Made by a program: the position numbers and the translations under genes. Source: Nitrososphaerales archaeon TH5894 (GTDB taxonomy: Archaea > Thermoproteota > Nitrososphaeria > Nitrososphaerales > Nitrososphaeraceae). From it: DNA of 5,540 bases. The notes under the pieces were generated by a model, which was not told where the DNA came from, did no database searches, and was given only the letters and a program-made list of their open reading frames with translations. This document shows positions 1-5,390 of this stretch, piece after piece. The DNA is taken from NCBI GenBank assembly GCA_014523485.1, contig JAATVK010000060.1, positions 1 through 5,540 on the forward strand. Reading direction: 5' to 3'. Position 1 is the first letter of the stretch. Every line of letters begins with the position of its first letter.

Positions 1-96
1 AATAGATATGAGAGCAAGTGGAATTACCAAAAAAACAACAATATTTTGAAATTTCATTTAAATGATATAATAGGAGAATGTTTATATGAGTTATGA
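1..96 (+). CDS. Possible C-terminal end of a gene cut by the left edge
   Basis: Frame 1 is open from the first base to a TGA at 94-96, giving 31 codons that end in the residues NDIIGECLYEL. The composition (charged and polar residues mixed with Ile, Leu, Tyr and Trp) looks protein-like, and 31 open codons is longer than usual in DNA this AT-rich. No start codon or domain can be seen, so function cannot be given. A second frame is also open for its first 15 codons, so chance openness is quite possible. The sequence left of the window would decide. Confidence 0.3.
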   Translation, partial: NRYESKWNYQKNNNILKFHLNDIIGECLYEL

Positions 97-150
97 ATAA
101 AATTATTTATAAATTGTATTTCTAGAATTGTACTAGATAAATTATAACTA

Positions 151-193
151 AGTTTATTTATAGATTAAAATATTTTAAAAATTAAAATAAACT
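151..193. repeat. AT-rich inverted repeat
   Basis: AGTTTATTT at 151-159 is the exact reverse complement of AAATAAACT at 185-193, around a loop of 25 bases that is almost pure A and T. It lies in the stretch 97-322, where I see no gene. It could act as a transcription stop for whatever ends at 96, but in DNA this AT-rich such pairs also arise by chance. Confidence 0.25.
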
Positions 194-322
194 AAGGATT
201 ATCCTCTAGTATAGAAGTAGGAGAGATCTTTGTATAGGTATAGAGTACAAAATAGATCTTTATATTTCCATTAGATTAATTGTTATCAACTTTGATCATA
301 TATTAGTCTAGGTTCTAGAAAG

Positions 323-948
323 TTAATGTTTAAACTTTGTCTCAAATTTAAATTTATTAATATATAACAACATAAAACATAACAAAAACTTTAACCAGGT
401 ACATCCTTTCCAATCTCCTTTAATTCGAGGACTATTACCTTGTGAAAAAGTTAAATCAGTTTCTTTATAATATTTTAGATCATAAGAAATATACCAATCT
501 TTGAAATTATATTTTCTATCATATCTAAAAAAACCATCTTAATGCACAATTTGAACAATCAATTAGGCGGAATATCTGAAGGACTAAATACTAAATCCAT
601 ATGAAATTTCATTTTTACCAACTATATCAATGAATTTTCCTTATCATTATAACTAAATTGGATACCATCCATAGATTCATTTTGAGGACTGAAAACCTCG
701 ATTTCCAATATCTAATTTGGAGTTAATCAACTTATTAAAAGAAGATGATTAAGAATAAATGGAGATTTATAGCTTGAAACCACTTGATATCTGAGTTAAT
801 TCCTTATTGAATAAACGTAAAAATAGCTTGAGATATCATTATAGATTTTAACTGTCCCCTTATACTATATGGGGCCAGTGATTTCCTTTGTGATATTGAT
901 TCTTAAAATGGATTCAAAATATAAAATTATAAACAAATAATTAATCAT
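323..948 (-). pseudogene. Decayed protein-coding relic, family not recognised
   Basis: Read on the minus strand from an ATG at 946-948, one frame gives protein-like segments interrupted by stops at 865-867, 796-798, 727-729, 712-714, 622-624 and 559-561. The most protein-like piece contains EIEVFSPQNESMDGIQFSYN, followed further on by FHMDLVFSPSDIPPN. After a shift to another frame near 560 and one more stop at 539-541, a 71-codon open stretch runs to a TAA at 323-325. It contains FKDWYISYDLKYYKETDL and SPRIKGDWKGCTWLKF. The mix of Trp, Asp, Lys, Pro and Gly in these pieces is unlike translated AT-rich spacer, and they follow each other on one strand. I therefore read this as one gene broken by several nonsense changes and at least one frameshift. 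Both ends are uncertain, no domain is recognised, and a fortuitous run of open frames is the alternative. Confidence 0.4.
851..879. repeat. Imperfect inverted repeat with GC-rich stem
   Basis: ACTGTCCCC at 851-859 pairs with GGGGCCAGT at 871-879, with one mismatch (T855 opposite C875), around an 11-base AT loop. It is one of the few GC-rich spots in the left third of the window. The right arm is also part of the 12-base sequence shared with the tRNA fragment near 4509. It lies inside the decayed gene at 323-948, so it may simply be old coding sequence. Confidence 0.35.
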
Positions 949-1097
949 TATGCATAAAATAGTGGATTATTTGTATAGATTGTTGTAATTCTCTCTTTGC
1001 AATAAGAATGTGTCATCATCTTATTTACATAATGGTATATAATTAAGTATTGCTATTTTGCTATTCTATTATTTCCAAATGAATATCCTCAAAAATG

Positions 1098-1129
1098 TAG
1101 AGAAAAAGATTTGAAAAAAGATTTTTTTG
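1098..1129 (-). terminator. Probable T-rich terminator of the beta-helix gene
   Basis: Immediately after the stop codon at 1130-1132, the minus strand carries A7 (plus 1122-1128), then T6 (plus 1114-1119) and T5 (plus 1103-1107). Archaeal RNA polymerase commonly stops at such T-runs. The A7 and T6 runs can also pair as a short weak hairpin. Confidence 0.45.
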
Positions 1130-1975
1130 TTACTTACCTATACATATACCACTTGGATTAGCAGTCATACAATTGTTTTGGTCAAATGTATTGGCATTGG
1201 TATTTACTGGTAACCCGTTAGCGTTATTGATGTCAACTGTATTCAAAAGAACATTGTTAAAGTTAATATTGTTATTGTTACTTTGACTATCTACATAAAG
1301 ACCATTTCCGGATTCAGTAATAGAGTTCAAAGTAAGTATACCATTATCCGAATTTACTAAAGTTATTCCTGCCAATTTATTTTGGAAAAGTATATTATCT
1401 TGAATAGTGGCTTGTTGTGTTGAGTGTCCTGCAAAACCAATTTCGTTATCCATAAGTATGGACAAATGTGCATTGACTATACTAGCACCAGTACTGAATG
1501 CTCCTATTTGATTATTTTTGGAAATAATATTGCTTAATTCAACATTTTGAGAACCAGTCATTAAAATACCTGCTTGAAATCCTTGAACAGTACCATCTTG
1601 AACAACTACATTGTTCATGTTAGGAATCATGACTCCTACCTTACTAGAAGTTTTTTCTTGACTATCTACATCTGGACCAGAAATTGTATGTCCATTAAGA
1701 TCTATTACAATATCACTTGCACCAACTATAAGACCATCACTATCTGCACAGTTTAAGTTAGAAGTTAATACAACATTTTGTGTTATAACTTGACCGCATG
1801 ATGGACTCATGGCTAATGGTTGTTGTGATGCTTGTTGTTGTGTTTGTAGTGGTGATTGTGTGGGTGCTGCTGGTTGGGTTTGAGCGCTTATATATTTAGG
1901 TTGCATTGTTATTGTTGTAACGCTTGAAAGTGCAATCAGTGTTGCTAGGATATATATCATTAGTGTTTTACTCAT
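1130..1975 (-). CDS. Secreted right-handed parallel beta-helix (NosD-like) protein
   Basis: This is a 281-residue protein predicted to act outside the cell membrane. Residues 1-31 look like a signal peptide: a short Lys-containing start, a hydrophobic core at about 5-22, and a likely cut after ISA at 29-31. Residues 32-57 are a Gln/Pro/Thr/Ala-rich linker. From Cys60 on, the sequence follows the usual entry to a beta-helix domain (CGQVITQNVVL, then GLIVGAS, then IDLNGHTISG at 91-100). Repeated coils of about 22-25 residues follow to about 265, rich in Asn, Ile and Gly, with patterns such as NNVVVQDGTVQGF and NGILTLNSITESGNG. Cysteines at 60, 76, 269 and 277 could form two disulfides, one at each end of the helix. 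Proteins of this fold (NosD or CASH type) usually bind or modify carbohydrates or act at the cell surface; NosD itself serves copper-enzyme maturation. I see no catalytic residues, so no reaction is claimed. The ATG at 1973-1975 is supported by the signal peptide and by the TATA box upstream. The gene stands alone, with no operon partner. Confidence 0.88.
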   Translation of the reverse strand: MSKTLMIYILATLIALSSVTTITMQPKYISAQTQPAAPTQSPLQTQQQASQQPLAMSPSCGQVITQNVVLTSNLNCADSDGLIVGASDIVIDLNGHTISGPDVDSQEKTSSKVGVMIPNMNNVVVQDGTVQGFQAGILMTGSQNVELSNIISKNNQIGAFSTGASIVNAHLSILMDNEIGFAGHSTQQATIQDNILFQNKLAGITLVNSDNGILTLNSITESGNGLYVDSQSNNNNINFNNVLLNTVDINNANGLPVNTNANTFDQNNCMTANPSGICIGK

Positions 1976-1990
1976 TACAGATTAGTTAAA

Positions 1991-2004
1991 AATAAAATAT
2001 TTAT
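1991..2004 (-). promoter_or_regulatory. TATA box of the beta-helix gene
   Basis: The minus strand reads CATAAATATTTTAT here, centred about 23 bases upstream of the ATG at 1975. This spacing fits an archaeal TATA box driving a leaderless or nearly leaderless transcript. No ribosome binding site is seen before the ATG, which agrees with that. Confidence 0.55.
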
Positions 2005-2155
2005 GCTGATCTAATAATTTTATTTATCAATTTTACTATAACTATGGAGGTAATCACTTTAAATAACTTTAATTTAACGGCATATTCCATTCTAAAAAAT
2101 ATATTACTCATTGAAAAAGGATTTCAATTTCAACTTGTTGAATGATAAAAAATTC

Positions 2156-2320
2156 ATCTACTAATACTGTTATTACTATTACTATCATTCTCTATAATGA
2201 CAATTAATAGTTACAATGAAAGAACACATTAGGCATATAATGGCATAAATGCCTATCTAAAATAGATCTCATTATAGAGAATTGATAGTAGCTCATGTAA
2301 TAATAATACAGACTACTGAT
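2156..2320. repeat. Long imperfect inverted repeat, MITE-like or structured RNA
   Basis: The core arms are 2181-2200 (ACTATCATTCTCTATAATGA) and 2269-2289, which are complementary over 20 base pairs with a single bulged T in the right arm. Weaker pairing, with gaps, continues outward to about 2156 on the left and 2320 on the right. The 68-base interior carries its own perfect 7-bp hairpin, TAGGCAT at 2230-2236 with ATGCCTA at 2249-2255. Nested pairing of this length is unlikely to be chance even in AT-rich DNA. No open reading frame lies inside. Likely readings are a miniature inverted-repeat element, a relic of a larger element, or a structured transcript. I cannot tell these apart, and I saw no clear target-site duplication. 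Confidence 0.6.
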
Positions 2321-2488
2321 AAATAAAGATTATTTAACAATAAGAATAAGGAATCAAATATAGTGATATCCGTTTGCTTTTTTATTCTTTAACAGATTCG
2401 AGTTAACCATTTGTCATGGTCAATTTCATATCATGATTGTATAATCTCCTAAAAAATAGTCTTAATCGATTGGGTAATTGTTCTAATT

Positions 2489-2510
2489 AGTGATCCATCC
2501 ATCCATCACT
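2489..2510. repeat. Small hairpin with an ATCC tandem repeat in its loop
   Basis: AGTGAT at 2489-2494 pairs with ATCACT at 2505-2510. The loop, together with the arm edges, contains three consecutive ATCC units (2493-2504). It sits just past the stop codon of the minus-strand relic at 2524-2892, so it could be that gene's old transcription terminator region. Confidence 0.3.
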
Positions 2511-2523
2511 TGTCATGATCATC

Positions 2524-2892
2524 TTATCTTTTAACTGTTTTATTTAAAAATTCTAAAATTTGTTCTCTCTTATTGACTCCATAAAAAGAGGATCCTATAA
2601 AATTACCAATTGTTATTATAACTTTTAAATTATTATTTTGATGATATTCTGAAGTACCCTTCTTCTCATAATTCTAGAAATTCATTTATTGTCTTTATTT
2701 CTTGGGATTGGAAATGTGTTGAATTTTACTTATTGGTGTAGATAGTGTCAATGGCCTTTTCATTCCATTATTATCCTCTTTTCCTTCTTTATAAAATCTA
2801 ATATCAAATTCAAAGTATATGAACAAACTTATAGAAATGGTCCATTCCTCAGTTGATTACTGTAAGTATTTATTGGGTAAAGAAGATGTCAT
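2524..2892 (-). pseudogene. Decayed protein-coding relic, family not recognised
   Basis: From an ATG at 2890-2892 the minus strand reads protein-like sequence with a stop at 2857-2859, then continues through YFEFDIRFYKEGKEDNNGM and KRPLTLSTPISKIQHISNPK to about 2700. The reading then has to move to another frame for IKTINEFLEL, a stop at 2666-2668, and EEGYFRIS. It then returns to the first frame for NLKVIITIGNFIGSSFY and GVNKREQILEFLNKTVKR, ending at a TAA at 2524-2526. The pieces join into a plausible globular protein of about 120 residues with helical and strand-like segments. I therefore read it as a gene with two in-frame stops and two compensating shifts. Protein-like fragments just upstream (for example IELNDLGLKFQNYK near 2955-2998) suggest that the original gene was longer. 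I do not recognise the family. Confidence 0.5.
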
Positions 2893-2964
2893 GGCCTTAA
2901 CTAGTTAATTGGGAGTTAATGATCAAAAGTTAGATAGACTATGACAGATTTGTCTACTTATAAT

Positions 2965-2978
2965 TTTGAAATTTCAAA
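2965..2978. promoter_or_regulatory. Perfect 14-bp palindrome upstream of the copper oxidase gene
   Basis: TTTGAAATTTCAAA is its own reverse complement and lies about 185 bases upstream of the oxidase start. Its 10-bp core TGAAATTTCA also occurs at 47-56 and 602-611. It could bind a dimeric regulator, but its distance from the promoter and the AT-rich setting make this weak. Confidence 0.2.
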
Positions 2979-3120
2979 CCCAGATCATTCAATTCTATTT
3001 ATTGATTTCATTCTATTGAGAACGAACAAGGTTAATTGAATTTAATATTTCCAAAGAAAAAAGTATTTGAGTGTAAATAAAAGATTTGCCATAAAAAATC
3101 AATACAAAGCATAAAATTTG

Positions 3121-3132
3121 AAAATATTTAAA
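3121..3132 (+). promoter_or_regulatory. Candidate TATA box of the copper oxidase gene
   Basis: AAAATATTTAAA is centred about 35 bases upstream of the TTG start at 3162, which would place transcription start near 3153 with a very short leader. The stretch 3141-3158 is also TATA-like but lies too close to the start codon to serve that start. Confidence 0.4.
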
Positions 3133-3161
3133 TTGACGAATAATTAAAATTTATAATATCG

Positions 3162-4196
3162 TTGTTTAGATCAATAAAATATCAATATAGTATTTTTTCA
3201 ATAATCCTACTATCTTTAATTACTCTAGTTTATCAAATAGGAGTCATAGCGGAGGAGACCACCTATGCTCAGATTCAACATGAAACTAATATAATAGAAC
3301 ATCAGCAACAGCAGAAAGAGGTGGAAGAAAAGGCATGCATCCCTACCAAAAAAATAACTATGATTTTAGAAGATACTGAAATAGAAATAGCACCAGGAGA
3401 CAAAGTAAAAGCATGGGCATTTAATGGAACTGTACCTGGACCTACAATAAGAGCTACAGAAGGAGAAAATATCAGTATTGTATTCTTAAATAAGGGAGCT
3501 TATCCTCACACTATGCATTTTCATGGCATTCACGATGATAAAAATGATGGAGTATTTCCAGTTATAATGCCAGGAAAATCATATACATATAATATAACTG
3601 CAGAACCAGCTGGTGTATTGATGTATCATTGTCATGTTCCTCCCGTTTCAGAACATATTAGAATGGGAATGTATGGAGCTTTTGTTATAGATCCTAAAGA
3701 TAAACCATTAAAACCTGCAAAAGAGTATTACATGGTTATGAGTGAATTTAGTACTGATGAAAAAAATGTTACTAAATTTCTAGCTGATTATTATCCAATA
3801 AATGGTTATTCTTTTCAGTATATGCAACATCCTATAGAGATAAACCAAGGCGATATACTCAGACTCTATCTTGTTAATGAGGGAATTACCATACCATTCT
3901 CAATGCATTTGCATAGTACAATTTTTGATGTATATCCATCAGGACTACTTTCCAATGAACCTTATCAAGCTCAGTCAATTTCAGTAGCTCCTGGTGATGC
4001 AGTAATTGTAGAAGCGAAATGGAGATATCCTGGCAGCTACATGTTCCATAGTCATGGATTTCAAGAAGAACATGGAAATATGGGCCATATTTTAGTTAAA
4101 GAAAATACTACCAAATTGACTGATAGTGTTTCTATGTTTGATTGGCAATATGATCTGCAGAAAAAACTACAGATAGCCGCAGCAAAAAAACAATAA
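3162..4196 (+). CDS. Secreted two-domain multicopper oxidase (T1 copper in domain 1)
   Basis: This is a 344-residue laccase-like copper enzyme. The family couples one-electron oxidation of a substrate to reduction of O2 to water; the substrate here is unknown. Residues 1-36 form a signal peptide or anchor (hydrophobic core 11-29), then a Gln/Glu-rich linker to about 55. Domain 1 (about 63-178) has HTMHFHG (His116, His119, His121) and YHCH (His156, Cys157, His158), then His165 and Met170. By comparison with NirK, His116, Cys157, His165 and Met170 form the T1 site. Domain 2 (about 185-315) has HLH (249, 251) and HSH (296, 298), with Ser297 where a T1 cysteine would be. The eight His residues of the trinuclear cluster (119, 121, 156, 158, 249, 251, 296, 298) are all present. 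NirK has Asp where His119 sits, so nitrite reductase is unlikely. Two-domain enzymes of this type normally assemble as trimers. The start is TTG at 3162: an in-frame stop lies at 3141-3143, and the next ATG (codon 67) would lose the signal peptide. The gene has no operon partner. Confidence 0.92.
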   Translation: MFRSIKYQYSIFSIILLSLITLVYQIGVIAEETTYAQIQHETNIIEHQQQQKEVEEKACIPTKKITMILEDTEIEIAPGDKVKAWAFNGTVPGPTIRATEGENISIVFLNKGAYPHTMHFHGIHDDKNDGVFPVIMPGKSYTYNITAEPAGVLMYHCHVPPVSEHIRMGMYGAFVIDPKDKPLKPAKEYYMVMSEFSTDEKNVTKFLADYYPINGYSFQYMQHPIEINQGDILRLYLVNEGITIPFSMHLHSTIFDVYPSGLLSNEPYQAQSISVAPGDAVIVEAKWRYPGSYMFHSHGFQEEHGNMGHILVKENTTKLTDSVSMFDWQYDLQKKLQIAAAKKQ

Positions 4197-4251
4197 TAAA
4201 TTCAAATAATAGGAAACAATAAAAACAAATAAATGTTTATATTTTGTGTGT

Positions 4252-4268
4252 GATTTTATTTTTATTAT
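4252..4268 (+). terminator. T-rich terminator of the copper oxidase gene
   Basis: About 55 bases after the stop codon, the plus strand becomes T-rich with runs of four and five T (GATTTTATTTTTATTA), typical of archaeal factor-independent termination. No strong hairpin precedes it. Confidence 0.35.
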
Positions 4269-4508
4269 TATATACCTTCTATTAGTAGAACTACAAATTG
4301 TTACCTATATAAGTAAATTATAAAATCATCTTAGATTTATCAGAACAATTTGGTCCATTAATCAAATCTATTATTAAATTTTCAATATTCTGAATTGTCT
4401 TGATAGATTCATAATTAAATGATTACAAAAAGTAAAAGTTAATTCCTAGTTCCTATACCTATTGTTTTATGAATTCTTCTAAAAAGAGTATTGGAACCCA
4501 GAGTTCAA

Positions 4509-4531
4509 TGGGGCCAGTGGGATTTGAACCC
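4509..4531 (-). other. Isolated 3' end of a tRNA gene (possible attachment site)
   Basis: The minus strand reads GGGTTCAAATCCC followed by ACTGGCCCCA. This is a canonical tRNA end: T-loop TTCAAAT, the 3' side of the T-stem (CCCAC), a 7-base acceptor 3' strand (TGGCCCC) and discriminator A. The 5' side of the T-stem keeps only GGG; the next two bases (AA) do not pair. No matching acceptor 5' strand (GGGGCCA), D-arm or anticodon arm is found upstream on that strand within 200 bases. It is therefore a fragment and not a working tRNA. Integrases that use tRNA genes leave exactly this 3' part as a direct repeat at the far end of an inserted element. Confidence 0.65.
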
Positions 4532-5109
4532 TTCTATAAAGTGGGACCAGTTATTATTTTTTAACATATCTTGAAATTCCTCATACATTCATTTCCAAAT
4601 TTTCTAAAGTATATTTTGAATATTGAAAGCTATTGATAGAAGTTTTCACACTTTGTTATTATGATTATAATATAAGCAATACCAATACTAAAAGAAAAAT
4701 GTGTCCATTAAAAGCAAGTATCAAAAATATTCTTTTTATCAAGATGATGAAAAGTCAGGATGGTGGTGAATATAGTAAAGATATTTTGCTATATCTAATA
4801 TCAGGAGGAGGTTTTTTCCATAACTGGTCTAATAAATCTATAAAAAATCATCTTGGAAATGATACTACTAACTGACTCAAGTAATATCTCTTTTATTGAA
4901 CATTCAGACCAGATTACAAAGAATAGATACAATACCAAAAACCAAACTTTCAATAGTGTCTATAATGAAAAAAGTTTCTATTTTGTCAATGTGGAAAGTT
5001 ACCTTTTACTTTGAAACTCATTTAAAATATTATAACGGTCAGTATAGAAAAAGCCTTGAAATTTAAGTAGATGTGGTATAGCTAAGTTGAGATTTGATGC
5101 ACCTACAGG

Positions 5110-5135
5110 TGTAGATATTTTTATTTGGATCTACA
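5110..5135. repeat. Hairpin just past the truncated regulator frame
   Basis: TGTAGAT at 5110-5116 is perfectly complementary to ATCTACA at 5129-5135 around a 12-base loop. It begins six bases beyond the stop codon of the 77-codon minus-strand frame. It could act as a terminator for it, though no T-run follows directly on that strand. Confidence 0.3.
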
Positions 5136-5360
5136 ACTTTTTAAATAAAGCCAAAGTGAATCGACTTATGTACTTTGAAGTGGACATCTTTATATGCTAT
5201 TGTTTTGTTCTTTAACCTATATTTATTTTTCATGTATTTGTAACAATCGTAGACAGAAGTCGAAGGGTTTACTGCAATGTATTTTAAAAACTCTATTGTT
5301 GTATTTCCCAACTCTAAGCATTTTACTTCTATAGGTGTAAGTAAAGATAACAAATATTCT

Positions 5361-5370
5361 TTTATATTTT
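5361..5370 (+). promoter_or_regulatory. TATA box of the oxidoreductase gene
   Basis: TTTATATTTT is centred about 26 bases upstream of the ATG at 5391, the exact spacing expected for an archaeal leaderless promoter. It lies inside the first codons of the opposing minus-strand winged-helix frame, which argues that this strand's gene is the maintained one. Confidence 0.55.
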
Positions 5371-5390
5371 CCATGAACTTATAAAATAGA

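Larger units (their letters stand above)
1976..2523. other. Spacer upstream of the beta-helix gene
   Basis: No convincing gene is present. The stretch holds the promoter of the beta-helix gene (1991-2004), the long inverted repeat at 2156-2320 and the small hairpin at 2489-2510. The part at 2321-2488 shows nothing I can name. Confidence 0.6.
4197..4998. other. Spacer after the copper oxidase gene
   Basis: No convincing gene is present. The stretch holds a T-rich terminator (4252-4268) and the isolated tRNA 3' fragment (4509-4531). It also has a few short open frames without clear protein character, including an 80-codon plus-strand frame at 4633-4875 that starts with TTG and which I do not accept as a gene. 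Confidence 0.5.
4999..5374 (-). pseudogene. Truncated winged-helix DNA-binding protein
   Basis: The intact part is a 77-codon frame (5374 down to a TAA at 5141-5143). Residues 24-35 (NTTIEFLKYIAV), 41-52 (VYDCYKYMKNKY) and 60-77 (AYKDVHFKVHKSIHFGFI) fit the helix order of a winged helix-turn-helix. The last piece resembles the recognition helix and the usual LGLI turn into the wing. The stop falls exactly there, so the wing and everything after it are lost. Without the stop the same frame continues as KVVDPNKNIY and on to a TAA at 5063-5065. An adjacent frame reads GASNLNLAIPHLLKFQGFFY and ends at 4999-5001, so a frameshift may also be present. If made, the short product would probably not fold as a normal regulator. 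Its start lies only 16 bases from the divergent oxidoreductase start, leaving no room for its own promoter outside that gene. A real mini-protein remains possible. Confidence 0.55.

Noticed and set aside
1574..1756. 60-codon plus-strand open frame
   Set aside because: It lies wholly inside the beta-helix gene on the opposite strand and is its shadow; the composition is not protein-like.
1800..1870. Short GTT/TGT-rich repeats that look like a microsatellite or CRISPR-like repeats
   Set aside because: They are codons for the Gln/Pro/Thr-rich linker of the beta-helix protein read on the plus strand. There is no regular repeat-spacer pattern anywhere in the window.
2001..2111. 36-codon minus-strand frame (MSNIFFRMEYAV...) just upstream of the beta-helix gene
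   Set aside because: It is short, rich in Ile and Lys as expected from AT-rich DNA, and its end overlaps the TATA box of the beta-helix gene. There is no supporting signal.
3162..4196. Copper nitrite reductase (NirK) as the identity of the oxidase
   Set aside because: The T1 ligands align with NirK, but the NirK catalytic Asp is replaced by His119 and all four HxH pairs of a trinuclear cluster are present, which is the multicopper oxidase pattern.
4318..4422. Minus-strand open stretch of 34 codons (NYESIKTIQNIENLIIDLIN, then GPNCSDKSKMIL)
   Set aside because: It looks faintly protein-like but has no usable start, is bounded by stops on both sides and is too short to separate from chance.
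4490..4560. Complete tRNA gene around the TTCAAAT loop
   Set aside because: Only the T-loop and 3' acceptor side are present; the 5' T-stem half is mismatched and no complementary acceptor 5' strand or anticodon arm is found on the minus strand nearby.
4633..4875. 80-codon plus-strand open frame starting with TTG
   Set aside because: It has no signal, domain or promoter at a fitting distance, begins with a string of Tyr, Asn and Thr typical of translated AT-rich spacer, and does not resemble any family I know. Its latter half (SKDILLYLISGGGFFHNW) is slightly protein-like, so a homology search could still overturn this.
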